64,000 nt of DNA from Bathynomus jamesi (GCA_023014485.1 JAJOZX010012065.1:50263-114262), one strand, 5' to 3'; positions 19,651 through 31,387 are shown, numbered from the stretch's first letter. Program-made: numbers and translations. Notes: a model not told the origin generated them from the letters alone.

Positions 19651-20102
19651 TTCATTTTTCACGAGTGTTCTTATAATATTACTCGTATCTACAGTGTTTA
19701 AGCTAAAAAAATCATTAATTTGGGGATAAAATTGGACTTATAATAAATGGCCAATAGAGAAAAAACCTGACCTGATTGAGGAAAACCAATGTCATTTTCG
19801 AATTCAGCATGGTCGAATTATATAATATGAGTTGAAAAAACCCTCACAGCAGACAAAAAAATTTCATATGCATACCAGTGTTATGATTAAAATGAAGAAA
19901 TGGGAAGAACTGCACCCCTAAAAGGGGGGGGGGGCAGGATTTATGTTGGGGAATTTTTTTTAGCATGGGCACTGCACAACAAAAAGACGCATCGAACGGT
20001 GAAAACCGCATTGTTCTACACCAATTGTAGCGACCTGTAGGTGTGCGCAAAAAAACTGTTACATATATATATAAGGCTTCATTTCTGAAATAGTATATTA
20101 GA
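19651..20102. repeat. Inter-Helitron spacer with a partial Helitron, unit 1
   Basis: About 240 bases of non-Helitron sequence (TTCATTTTTCACGAGTGTTC onward) are followed by a 210-base Helitron 5' half that abuts the next CTAG. The same arrangement recurs at 20864-21317, so Helitron plus spacer was duplicated as a block of about 1.2 kb. Confidence 0.8.
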
Positions 20103-20863
20103 CTAGCAGTTCCCGTCACTTCGCTGACGGTTAGACAGGCTAACTACAGAAAAGAACGCAGCCGTGAAAATTTTAAGCTTCACATTGTGTCAACATTTCT
20201 GAATCTGGTATCTCCCAAAACCTCCTCACCCCCATTCATGCAACTTGGGGGCTAACCCCCTCCCCATTACCCCCACCCCTCCCCATTTCCCCACCCCTCC
20301 CCATTTCCCCACCCCTTCCCATTTCCCCACCGCTCCCCCATTACCCCCACCGCTCCCCATTTCCCCACCCTCCCCATTTCCCCACCCCCCCCCATTACCC
20401 CCACCCCCACCTTTCCCCCATTACCCCCACCCCCACCTTTCCCCCATTACTGCCCGGGATAAATTTCACAAACAGACAGGCTAAACTACAAAAAAGAACA
20501 CAGTCATGAAAATCTTGAGCTTCACATTCCTGCCCGTAATACAATTTCTGAAATTTTTTCTCACAATTTTCTCTCACAATTTCTGAAGTGTGACGGACCC
20601 CCCTCCCCCATTACCCACCCCTCCCCCATTTTGTGACAAAATTATGATTAAAAGTGAAGAAATGGGAAGAACTGCACCCCTAAAAGGGGGGGGCAGGATT
20701 TATGTTAGGGAATTTTTTTTTAGCATGGGCACTGCACAACAAAAAGACGCATCGAACAGTGAAAACCGCATTGTTCTACACCAATTGTAGCGACCTGTAG
20801 GTGTGCGCAAAAAAACTGTTACATATATACTATAAGGCTTCATTTCTGAAATAGTATATTAGA
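20103..20863 (-). mobile_element. Non-autonomous Helitron, array copy 2
   Basis: Same ends as copy 1 (CTAG at 20103, TC end at 20863), flanked by A and T. It has a longer C-rich minisatellite at about 20250-20455. Confidence 0.85.
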
Positions 20864-21317
20864 TTCATTTTTCACGAGTGTTCTTATAATATTACTCGTA
20901 TCTACAGTGTTTAAGCTAAAAAAATCATTAAATTTGGGGATAAAATTGGACTTATAATAAATGGCCAATAGAGAAAAAACCTGACCTGATTGAGGAAAAC
21001 CAATGTCATTTTCGAATTCAGCATGGTCGAATTATATAATATGAGTTGAAAAAACCCTCACAGCAGACAAAAAAATTTCATATGCATACCAGTGTTATGA
21101 TTAAAAATGAAGAAATGGGAAGAACTGCACCCCTAAAAGGGGGGGGGCAGGATTTATGTTGGGGAATTTTTTTTAGCATGGGCATTGCACAACAAAAAGA
21201 CGCATCGAACGGTGAAAACCGCATTGTTCTACACCAATTGTAGCGACCTGTAGGTGTGCGCAAAAAAACTGTTACATATATATATATAAGGCTTCATTTC
21301 TGAAATAGTATATTAGA
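20864..21317. repeat. Inter-Helitron spacer with a partial Helitron, unit 2
   Basis: Near-identical to 19651-20102 (shared GAATTCAGCATGGTCGAATT and CATGCATACC-type context), confirming block duplication. Confidence 0.8.
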
Positions 21318-22147
21318 CTAGCAGTTCCCGTCACTTCGCTGACGGTTAGACAGGCTAAACTACAGAAAAGAACGCAGCCGTGAAAATTTTAAGCTTCACA
21401 TTGTGTCAACATTTCTGAATCTGGTATCTCCCAAAACCTCCTCACCCCCATTCATGCAACTTGGGGGCTAACCCCCTCCCATTACCCCCACCCCTCCCCA
21501 TTTCCCCCCCTCCCCATTTCCCCACCCCTTCCCATTTCCCCACCGCTCCCCCATTACCCCACCGCTCCCCATTTCCCCACCCCTCCCCATTTCCCCACCC
21601 CTCCCCCATTAACCCCACCCCCACCTTTCCCCCATTACTGCCCGGGATAAATTTCACAAACAGACAGGCTAAACTACAAAAAGACACAGTCATGAAAATC
21701 TTGAGCTTCACATTCCTGCCCGTAATACAATTTCTGAAATTATTTCTCACAATTTTTTCTCACAATTTCTGAAAGTGTGACGGACCCCCTCCCCCATTAC
21801 CCACCCTCCCCCATTTTGTGCCAAAATTATTATTAAAATGAAGAAATGGAAGAACTGCACCCCTAAAAGGGGGGGGGGGCAGGATTTATGTTAGGGAATT
21901 TTTTTTTAGCATGGGCACTGCACAACAAAAAGACGCATCGAATGTGAAAAACCGCATTGTTCTACACCAATTGTAGCGACCTGTAGGTGTGCGCAAAAAA
22001 ACTGTTACATATTATAAGGCTTCATTTCTGAAGCATCGAATGGTGAAAACCGCATTGTTCTACACCAATTGTAGCGACCTGTAGGTGTGCGCAAAAAACT
22101 GTTACATATATATATATAAGGCTTCATTTCTGAAATAGTATATTAGA
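21318..22147 (-). mobile_element. Non-autonomous Helitron, array copy 3, with internal duplication
   Basis: CTAG at 21318; the TC end at 22147 touches the CTAG of the next copy with no spacer. An extra copy of the CATCGAA-GGTGAAAACCGCATT-to-GGCTTCATTTCTGAA segment near 22030 makes it longer. Confidence 0.85.
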
Positions 22148-22905
22148 CTAGCAGTTCCCGTCACTTCGTTGACGGTTAGACAGGCTAAACTACAGAAAAG
22201 AACGCAGCCGTGAAAATTTTAAGCTTCACATTGTGTCAACATTTCTGAATCTGGTATCTCCCAAAACCTCCTCACCCCCATTCATGCAACTTGGGGCTAA
22301 CCCCCCCCCATTACCCCCACCCTCCCCATTTTCCCCACCCCTCCCCATTTCCCCACCCCTTCCCATTTCCCACCGCTCCCCCATTACCCCCACCGCTCCC
22401 CATTTCCCACCCCTCCCCATTTCCCCACCCCTCCCCCCATTACCCCCACCCCCACCTTTCCCCCATTACCCCCCCCCCCCTTTCCCCCATTACTGCCCGG
22501 GATAAATTTCACAAACAGACAGGCTAAACTACAAAAAGAACACAGTCATGAAAATCTTGAGCTTCACATTCCCGCCCGTAATACAATTTCTGAAATTTTT
22601 TCTCACAATTTTTTCTCACAATTTCTGAAAGTGTGACGGACCCCCTCCCCCATTACCCCACCCCTCCCCCATTTTGTGCCAAAATTATTATTAAAAATGA
22701 AGAAATGGGAAGAACTGCACCCCTAAAAGGGGGGGGGGCAGGATTTATGTTAGGGAATTTTTTTTTTAGCATGGGCACTGCACAACAAAAATACGCATCG
22801 AATGGTGAAAACCGCATTGTTCTACACCAATTGTAGCGACCTGTAGGTGTGCGCAAAAAAACTGTTACATATTATAAGGCTTCATTTCTGAAATAGTATA
22901 TTAGA
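22148..22905 (-). mobile_element. Non-autonomous Helitron, array copy 4
   Basis: CTAG at 22148 and TC end at 22905, followed by T. Head-to-tail with copy 3. Its C-rich minisatellite spans about 22290-22500. Confidence 0.85.
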
Positions 22906-23413
22906 TAAAGAATGATTGACCTAACGACAAACCTTGTGGGTTCTCATTTTTCACATTCTACTACTCTGATTCATGGTAATTTTAATTCGCTCTTACAATG
23001 GATTCAAAATCTATATGTATATAGACATTTTATTCGAGTTATTATTTGAAAAAAATTCTTTCGTACACAATAACACACTTACACGTTACCTAAAGTTTTT
23101 ACATCATCTACCCGAAAGGTAGGAAGGATGGACGGTGTCCGTCCAGCTACTCACCAAACACACAAAAATTTTATGAATTCACATTTAATATGCGACAAAA
23201 GTTAAGTTATGTACGGGAAACAACTCTCTCCTTATTCACAAATTAGTCTTTTACGGAATTACTCCAAGTACTCAAAATTAAACTATATGATATATAAACT
23301 ATTCATAGCGATAGTAACGTCCAAAATATAATTAATTCCACTCACCTACGAAATTATCTCCACATATCAAAATATTTGTCAGAGGCCAAACTTTGCAGAA
23401 CAAATGCAAATTA
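22906..23413. other. Unassigned AT-rich sequence
   Basis: No gene, repeat family or element end is recognised between the Helitron array and the mariner. Confidence 0.4.
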
Positions 23414-24691
23414 TCAGGTCATCCCATAAGTAATGTCGTGTTTTAGATCGGAATTTGAAGGACAAAAAAAAACTCAACTGAAACTTTTTAATCTCGTGTA
23501 TATTTTCCATCGGAATCAATGACATTCTGCCAACGTCCTACAAGCTTTTCAGTGCCATGTTTACAAAATTCAGGCAGTTTTGAGGCAAAAAACGTACAAA
23601 GACTGGTGTGCAGGTCATCTAAAGAAGTATACTGTTTCTCGTCAAGATACATTTGCAGACTCCTGAAGAGATGATAATCTGAAGGCGTAAGGTCTGGAGG
23701 ATGTGGAAGTTTTTCCCACCCAAGCTCCTCAATTTTTGCAGAAGTGATCCGAGCGGTATGAGGACGTGCGTTGTCGTGGTGGAACATGATTCCTTTCCGA
23801 TTAACCAAAGAAGGTCTCTTTTCTTTTATTGCAGTGTTCAGTCGATCCAGTTGTTGACAGTAGACTTGAGCGGTGATTGTTTGGTTGTGTGGTTAGGTTT
23901 CAAAGTGTATTACACCACCTTTATCCCACCAAACACTAAGCAACACCTTCCGAGGGTGAAGATTTGGTTTTGGCTGTGGTGTCGCTGGTTCTCCGGCACA
24001 AACCCACTGTCGACGGCGCTTAACATTCTGGTACAGTATCCACTTTTCATCACCAGTCACTAAACGGTGCAGAAATGGATCTTGGAGTTCACGGGAATGA
24101 AGAGTTGTGCTAATATTTACCCGCACCCTCAGATTGTCGACCGACAATTCATGTGGCACCCATTTTCCTAACTTAGGCACTTTCCCGAGTTGTTGCAAAT
24201 GTCGATGGATGGTGGACGGGGATGAATTGGGTTTCTGGGCCAATTCTTCGACAGTTGTTGAACAGTCTTCTTCAAGTGCGGCTAACAGCAGGTCATCATC
24301 AAACTCAGCAGGGCGTCCAGAGCGTGCTGCATCTGTCAAACAGCAGTCACCTTTCCTAAACTTTTGAAACCATCTTTGACATTTCCTCACATGCAGAATA
24401 TCGTTGCCATAAACTTCCTGAATGTTTCGCGTTGCTTCAGTAGCACTATTCCTTTTTTGAACTCGTAAAGCATTATATGCCTGATATGCTCTTCTGATAC
24501 CGCCATGTTTATGAGGGGTTCACATAAAGCAAAACACGCGTCTTCACTGGTCAAGGTCTGTAAAGTATGTAGTGAAACACGATAGATCTCCTCTTAGATA
24601 TAACCTCCGGAAAATTTATGCTTAAACCGAGTAGGACTAGTTTTAAACTTACTCTATCGTAAAAAACGACATTACTTATGGGATGACCTGA
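23414..24691 (-). mobile_element. mariner transposon, 1278 bp
   Basis: Ends TCAGGTCATCCCATAAGTAA and its inverted partner at the right, with TA at 23412-23413 and 24692-24693. Length and ends are those of mariner elements. One broken transposase gene lies on the minus strand. Confidence 0.95.
23488..24506 (-). pseudogene. mariner transposase (DD34D type), broken
   Basis: Start ATG at 24506 (M-A-V-S-E-E-H-I-R-H). A one-base deletion about 30 codons in shifts the frame; the main frame resumes at 24390. It shows the paired helix-turn-helix region (C-Q-R-W-F-Q-K-F-R and T-V-E-E-L-A-Q-K-P), the first catalytic Asp in V-T-G-D-E-K-W-I-L-Y, then after another frame change near 23890 the second Asp in H-H-D-N-A-R-P-H and the last in T-P-S-D-Y-H-L-F. 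Only 31 residues separate the last two aspartates instead of the usual 34, because three residues before P-D-L are missing. It should be inactive. Confidence 0.9.
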
Positions 24692-24734
24692 TAAAATGAC
24701 TCACTCTTCCTTACCACGCTCAAAAAGTGTTGAA

Positions 24735-24769
24735 TAAATAAATAAATAAATAAATAAATATATATATAT

Positions 24770-24805
<36 letters not shown>
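24735..24805. repeat. (AAAT)n and (TA)n microsatellite
   Basis: AAATAAAT tandem units pass into a long TA run. Confidence 0.9.
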
Positions 24806-24809
<4 letters not shown>

Positions 24810-24819
24810 AGCAAAACCA

Positions 24820-24995
24820 CAGGGAAAAGAAAAAGGAAACAGGAAATCCGAGCGCTTTCGTGATATAGTCACATCTTCAGTGACAAAGAAAGATGTGAAT
24901 ATATCACGAAAGCGCTCGGATTTCGTGTTTCCTTTCCTTTTCTCTGTGGTTATTTGCTTATTAAAACGATCACGTGTTGTTCTGTGATTTTATTG
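24820..24995. mobile_element. Inverted pair of Penelope-type 3' ends with hammerhead-like motifs
   Basis: GAGCGCTTTCGTGATATAGT and its inverted partner near 24900-24920 face each other across a short centre. On either strand the order is CTGAAGATGTGA, a short complementary arm, TCACGAAAGCGCTCGG, the same layout as the hammerhead-like motif of the larger Penelope elements nearby. No protein remains. Confidence 0.5.
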
Positions 24996-24996
24996 C

Positions 24997-25041
<45 letters not shown>

Positions 25042-25077
25042 TAGGGTGGTCCAGAAGTCCTGCCTCATAATACTCCT

Positions 25078-25112
<35 letters not shown>

Positions 25113-25313
25113 AGGAAAACGGCTTTAAAATTTGTGAAAGACTCATAACTTTATTAAAATGAACGTAATTCAATGGGTTTGTTTTTCAAATTTTGTAAGT
25201 AATTTTATGAACATTGAATGAGTGAATGATTAAATGATAAAACAAAAGCGTTTAAAGTTTTAGAAAACGGAATTTTCGCCCAATGTTTGATTCGTCATTG
25301 TGCCGGGCAACGC

Positions 25314-25344
<31 letters not shown>
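24996..25344. other. Microsatellite-rich spacer
   Basis: TA runs (about 25000-25035 and 25315-25345) and a CT run (about 25078-25110) surround unassigned AT-rich sequence. No gene seen. Confidence 0.5.
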
Positions 25345-25348
<4 letters not shown>

Positions 25349-28250
25349 ATGCGGGTTGCTTCTACAGAGCTTCAATTTAATATTTAGGAGAAATCCAATG
25401 ACAAGGAGAAATGTAAATGCCATGAAAAGTCTTCTTTAATGCGCAACGTTTCGAGCAATACGCTCAACTTCAGGCTGTTTAATAACAATGTGAAATTAAA
25501 ATCAATATTGAATGAAAAACAAAACAGAAAATTTCTATAACCTATTCGTACAGACAAATTTTAAAAGACTGAGAAAAGAGGGTTAAATTCTAAGTTATAC
25601 AGATTTACATATAAAAATTAAGAAGTTATTTTTAAATACATGTAGTAAATGTGAAATTAATACACTGGAAAAATTACCAATAGTACACTGGAACAATGGA
25701 ACTATCTACCTTACACTGCAGTATCCGAGGCTGACTAATTTGAGCAGAGACAAAGAACGGGAAACACGAGAGATGGCGAGGGCGATTGGGGAAGGAGGGA
25801 TTATAAGGAATTGGGGAAGGAGGAGGGATCATAGCAAATTGAGAGGGACGGTCGATGAGTCAACATTCAGACTAGGGGACAATGCTTTAATGAACAGCGA
25901 TTCTAAAATTCTTAGTGAGTTGGGACAAGTATTACAACCAAGAATTTTAAAATTGTCTAAAGTGACATCAATTTTACATTTAATGCTGTGTTTACGAATA
26001 CTCGAGGCTTCTTTAGTTTTTAAAATTTTACCTGTTCGGCCACTTATTCCCATATGCGAATAAAATCTAGCCCTGAGAGAGCGAACAGTGCTGCCGATGT
26101 AATTCCCAAGGAGACACCTGGGGCAGGTAAATAAATATACAACACCGCTACGCAACGAGTCAGGGGTTCGATCCTTCGCTGAGAAAAAGCTACCTAAAGA
26201 CGTTTTATTAATAAATATGATGCGGAAATCAGTATGATAAAAAAATTTCCTTAACAATTTTGTAAATTTAAGCTTAAATTCCTTATTCAAAGGACCCATT
26301 TCAGGTACCAAGAAATATTTTATATCCTTCGGCACTGTAATACATGGAAGTTGAGGGCTATAAACATTATTTAAGAAGGATCTAATTAGTTTGTCTACAT
26401 ATTGAACAGGAAAACTATTATTAGTAAAGTATGATCTTAGATTATTAAATTCATCATTAAGTAAGGTAAAATTAGAGGTCAAATTATATCCTCTGAACAG
26501 GAGAGTTTTAATACAAGACATCTTATAGTTGAAATCAGTAAAACTAAAAAATTCATGCCCAAACCAGTGAAAGTGGGTTTCCTGTAAACTGATGTAGTAA
26601 TAGAATCACCGTTTTTCGAAATTAAAGATCTAAGAAGGGGAGGGAGCCATTTTGCTCAGTTTCCATTGTATACGTTATATTGGGGTGCAAAGAATTTAGG
26701 AAGTTAAAGAATTGTTGCGCTTGTACCGCATTATCAAAGACTGCTATCGAATCATCAACGAAGCGTCGATAGAAAATTGGCTTGAGATGATGGGAGATTG
26801 TCTAAAAATTACACTTTCTAAATGAGTCATAAAAAAGTCAGCTGCTAACGGTCCGACTGGTGATCCCATCCCTACCCCATCAATTTGTTGGTAAACCTTA
26901 TTGTTGAAAGTGAAATAGCATTGTTTGAAGACCAATTCTAAAAGTTCCTTCAAATGAGACAATGAAAAACCATGAAAATTATCAACTGAGCTAAAACCCC
27001 TATCTAAAATAATGGCAATAGTTTTCAGATACAGGTACATTTGTGAAAAGTGACTTTACATCAAAACTGACAAAAAACGTTTTGAATCGAAGTTTTACCA
27101 AGGAGGTCTTTTTGGAATTCAAACGAGTTATTTATAGTGTAAGCATTTTTCGCAAAGGGGGACAGGAGACGAACAACAAATTTTGCCAATTGAAAGGTGG
27201 GTAAGTTATACGAAGCTAAAATAGGACGGAGAGGTGTTCCAGCTTTATGGATTTTAGGCAGACAGTATAATTGAGCAAGATTAGCACCAGATGCGAACAA
27301 CTGAGAGTAAGTATCATTTTTTATTATCTTTAAGGACTTTAGTCGTGACAGAAATCTATTAACCTGGTCTTCTAACCTTACAATGACTTTATTTACAGGT
27401 TCTAGAATTTGTTTGAATTTAGTAAGATCACTTAGGATTTCATTAGTTTTGTTTATGTAGTCCGATTTATTCAAAATAACCACTCCGTTACCCTTGTCTG
27501 GTCTAGTCACAACAATCTCCTGGTTCTTTGCCAAATTCTTAATACACTGCAAATCACTCTTCCTAAATATGAAAGATTGAAATTTAGATTTCTAAGTTTA
27601 AGAAAAAATTCTTGAGTTAAATTTGAGAACTGACATTTGAAATTATTGAAATCCCCCACATGGGGAACATTTTTCAAGCCATTGAAAAATTTTTCAAAGT
27701 AAAGAAAAACGAAGGCTTATATATTTGAAACAACGGAAGCTTAAATTGCAACCAAGTGACAGTAAAAACTTTTCCCGAGGGGAGAGTGTGTAACTAGAAA
27801 GATTCGAAATTACCTTCTCTGAATTGAAAAATTTGGTGAATTCATTCCCAAAGCCTTTAACTTACGTTCATGTGTTTCCAAGATGGTAGAGTGAAATTTT
27901 TCTAGTTCACGTTGTACAAGAGAAATTATTAATAAATAGTCCAACAACGACAAGGTATTTTTAAGAGTAGTTATATAATGCCCAAGAGACTTGTTATGCG
28001 AATCTGATATTTTGATTTTATAATTAATTTCATTATTTAATAAATACTCCAGGGACGATTGATAAAATTCAGAGTCATATAGATTATCACGGTAGAGTTT
28101 GAAGTAAACAAATTTCGGGAAAATCCTGCAAGTCCGACACATTTCAAGAAAATAACAGTCCAGTTTTGACTTGAGAAACTTTCGTGAAGTCTTCCAAACA
28201 TGGCGATAAGCCCTGAGGCCATCTTGTCCATACCTTGAATATATAGTCAT
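25345..28250 (-). mobile_element. Penelope-like retroelement, copy A
   Basis: The minus strand encodes a Penelope-type reverse transcriptase followed by a GIY-YIG endonuclease, then a 3' region with a hammerhead-like motif (25441-25475), ending near 25345. The terminal ~620 bases recur directly at 28245-28862, in the manner of the pseudo-LTRs that Penelope elements form. Copy B at 28862-31387 is the same sequence inverted. Confidence 0.85.
25829..28250 (-). pseudogene. Penelope-like RT-GIY-YIG polyprotein, copy A
   Basis: Four minus-strand frames in order. The N-terminal part (28250-27810) is helical and unassigned. The RT fingers follow (27552-27061): V-T-R-P-D-K-G-N-G-V-V-I-L and Y-C-L-P-K-I-H-K-A-G-T-P-L-R-P-I, both Penelope hallmarks. 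Then G-M-G-S-P-V-G-P-L-A-A-D-F (27040-26744), and the thumb and endonuclease (26521-25829) with G-V-V-Y-L-F-T-C and G-N-Y-I-G-S-T as the GIY-YIG core. The enzyme nicks target DNA and reverse-transcribes element RNA. Frameshifts near 27800, 27555, 27050 and 26760 break it. Confidence 0.85.
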
Positions 28251-28862
28251 GCGGGTTGCTTCTACAGAGCTTCAATTTAATATTTAGGAGAAATCCAATG
28301 CCAAGGAGAAATGTAAATGCCATGAAAAGTCTTCTTTAATGCGCAACGTTTCGAGCAATACGCTCATCTTCAGGCTGTTTAATAACAATGTGAAATTAAA
28401 ATCAATATTGAATGAAAAACAAACAGAAAATTTCTATAACCTATTCGTACAGACAAATTTTAAAAGACTGAGAAAAGAGGGTTAAATTCTAAGTTATACA
28501 GATTTACATATAAAATTAAGAAGTTATTTTTAAATACATGTAGTAAATGTGAAATTAATACACTGGAAAAATTACCAATAGTACACTGGAACAATGGAAC
28601 TATCTACCTTACACTGCAGTATCCGAGGCTGACTAATTTGAGCAGAGACAAAGAACGGGAAACACGAGAGATGGCGAGGGCGATTGGGGAAGGAGGGATT
28701 ATAAGGAATTGGGGAAGGAGGAGGGATCATAGCAAATTGAGAGGGACGGCCGATGAGTCAACATTCAGACTAGGGGACAATGCTTTAATGAACAGCGATT
28801 CTAAAATTCTTAGTGAGTTGGGACAAGTATTACAACCAAGAATTTTAAAATTGTCTAAAGTG
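28245..28862 (-). repeat. Second copy of the Penelope 3' region (pseudo-LTR-like)
   Basis: It repeats 25345-25972 in the same orientation with very few differences and contains the hammerhead-like motif at 28341-28375. At 28862 the sequence switches to the opposite strand and continues as copy B. Confidence 0.85.
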
Positions 28863-28888
28863 AACTAGAAAAATTTCACTCTACCATC

Positions 28889-30900
28889 TTGGAAACACAT
28901 GAACGTAAGTTAAAGGCTTTGGGAATGAATTCACCAAATTTTTTCAATTCAGAGAAGGTAATTTCGAATCTTTCTAGTTACACACTCTCCCCTCGGGAAA
29001 AGTTTTTACTGTCACTTGGTTTGCAATTTAAGCTTCCGTTGTTTCAAATATATAAGCCTTCGTTTTTTCTTTACTTTGAAAAATTTTTCAATGGCTTGAA
29101 AAATGTTCCCCATGTGGGGGATTTCAATAATTTCAAATGTCAGTTCTCAAATTTAACTCAAGAATTTTTTCTTAAACTTAGAAATCTTAAATTTCAATCT
29201 TTCATATTTAGGAAGAGTGATTTGCAGTGTATTAAGAATTTGGCAAAGAACCAGGAGATTGTTGTGACTAGACCAGACAAGGTAACGGAGTGGTTATTTT
29301 GAATAAATCGGACTACATAAACAAAACTAATGAAATCCTAAGTGATCTTACTAAATTCAAACAAATTCTAGAACCTGTAAATAAAGTCATTGTAAGGTTA
29401 GAAGACCAGGTTAATAGATTTCTGTCACGACTAAAGTCCTTAAAGATAATAAAAAATGATACTTACTCTCAGTTGTTCGCATCTGGTGCTAATCTTGCTC
29501 AATTATACTGTCTGCCTAAAATCCATAAAGCTGGAACACCTCTCCGTCCTATTTTAGCTTCGTATAACTTACCCACCTTTCAATTGGCAAAATTTGTTGT
29601 TCGTCTCCTGTCCCCCTTTGCGAAAAATGCTTACACTATAAATAACTCGTTTGAATTCCAAAAAGACCTCCTTGGTAAAAACTTCGATTCAAAACGTTTT
29701 TTGTCAGTTTTGATGTAAAGTCACTTTCACAAATGTACCTGTATCTGAAACTATTGCCATTATTTTAGATAGGGTTTTTAGCTCAGTTGATAATTTTCAT
29801 GGTTTTTCATTGTCTCATTTGAAGGAACTTTTAGAATTGGTCTTCAAACAATGCTATTTCACTTTCAACAATAAGGTTTACCAACAAATTGATGGGGTAG
29901 GGATGGGATCACCAGTCGGACCGTTAGCAGCTGACTTTTTTATGACTATTTAGAAAGTGTAATTTTTAGACAATCTCCCACTCATCTCAAGCCAATTTTC
30001 TATCGACGCTTCGTTGATGATTCGATAGCAGTCTTTGATAATGCGGTACAAGCGCAACAATTCTTTAACTTCCTAAATTCTTTGCACCCCAATATAACGT
30101 ATACAATGGAAACTGAGCAAAATGGCTCCCTCCCCTTCTTAGATCTTTTAATTTCGAAAAACGGTGATTCTATTACTACATCAGTTTACAGGAAACCCAC
30201 TTTCACTGGTTTGGGCATGAATTTTTTTAGTTTTACTGATTTCAACTATAAGATGTCTTGTATTAAAACTCTCCTGTTCAGAGGATATAATTTGACCTCT
30301 AATTTTACCTTACTTAATGATGAATTTAATAATCTAAGATCATACTTTACTAATAATAGTTTTCCTGTTCAATATGTAGACAAACTAATTAGATCCTTCT
30401 TAAATAATGTTTATAGCCCTCAACTTCCATGTATTACAGTGCCGAAGGATATAAAATATTTCTTGGTACCTGAAATGGGTCCTTTGAATAAGGAATTTAA
30501 GCTTAAATTTACAAAATTGTTAAGGAAATTTTTTTATCATACTGATTTCCGCATCATATTTATTAATAAAACGTCTTTAGGTAGCTTTTTCTCAGCGAAG
30601 GATCGAACCCCTGACTCGTTGCGTAGCGGTGTTGTATATTTATTTACCTGCCCCAGGTGTCTCCTTGGGAATTACATCGGCAGCACTGTTCGCTCTCTCA
30701 GGGCTAGATTTTATTCGCATATGGGAATAAGTGGCCGAACAGGTAAAATTTTAAAAACTAAAGAAGCCTCGAGTATTCGTGAACACAGCATTAAATGTAA
30801 AATTGATGTCACTTTAGACAATTTTAAAATTCTTGGTTGTAATACTTGTCCCAACTCACTAAGAATTTTAGAATCGCTGTTCATTAAAGCATTGCCCTAG
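28889..30900 (+). pseudogene. Penelope-like RT-GIY-YIG polyprotein, copy B
   Basis: Frames at 28889-29302, 29290-29718 and 30082-30900 carry the same motifs as copy A. Here the palm box is complete: F-Y-R-R-F-V-D-D-S-I-A-V-F near 30000-30040, then L-P-F-L-D-L and Y-R-K-P-T-F-T-G-L, typical of Penelope RTs. The GIY-YIG core is G-V-V-Y-L-F-T-C then G-N-Y-I-G-S-T-V-R near 30630-30690. A one-base loss in the aagGGTaac string near 29281 and others near 29720 and 29953 break the frame. Copy A is intact at the first of these sites. Confidence 0.88.
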
Positions 30901-31290
30901 TCTGAATGTTGACTCATCGGCCGTCCCTCTCAATTTGCTATGATCCCTCCTCCTTCCCCAATTCCTTATAATCCCTCCTTCCCCAATCGCCCTCGCCATC
31001 TCTCGTGTTTCCCGTTCTTTGTCTCTGCTCAAATTAGTCAGCCTCGGATACAGTGTAAGGTAGATAGTTCCATTGTTCCAGTGTACTATTGGTAATTTTT
31101 CCAGTGTATTAATTTCACATTTACTACATGTATTTAAAAATAACTTCTTAATTTTTATATGTAAATCTGTATAACTTAGAATTTAACCCTCTTTTCTCAG
31201 TCTTTTAAAATTTGTTGTACGAATAGGTTATAGAAATTTCTGTTTGTTTTTCATTCAATATTGATTTTAATTTCACATTGTTATTAAACA

Positions 31291-31326
31291 GCCTGAAGAT
31301 GAGCGTATTGCTCGAAACGTTGCGCA
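31291..31326 (+). ncRNA. Hammerhead-ribozyme-like motif, Penelope copy B
   Basis: CTGAAGATGAGC-GTATT-GCTCGAAACG: a CUGA...UGA box, a 4-bp stem and a GAAA box, close to the hammerhead core but with extra AGA in the first box. Penelope pseudo-LTRs are known to carry minimal hammerheads. The same motif lies at 28341-28375 and, with one change (CTTGAGT-side), at 25441-25475. Confidence 0.45.
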
Positions 31327-31387
31327 TTAAAGAAGACTTTTCATGGCATTTACATTTCTCCTTGTCATGGATTTCTCCTAAATATTA

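Larger units (their letters stand above)
28862..31387 (+). mobile_element. Penelope-like retroelement, copy B, inverted relative to copy A
   Basis: The plus strand repeats copy A from the N-terminal third of the protein to the 3' end, finishing near 31387. Differences are mostly single-base indels, so the two arms (about 2.5 kb each) form a large palindrome separated by about 0.96 kb. Confidence 0.9.

Noticed and set aside
18999..22527. Several Pro/His/Ser-rich open frames of 65-130 codons across the Helitron array
   Set aside because: They follow the C-rich minisatellite in each unit, change frame between copies and match no domain, so they are compositional artefacts.
25740..26063. Plus-strand frame M-S-R-D-K-E-R-E-T-R-E, duplicated at 28638-28868
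   Set aside because: It is antisense to the Penelope endonuclease end and 3' region; its duplication follows that of the element.
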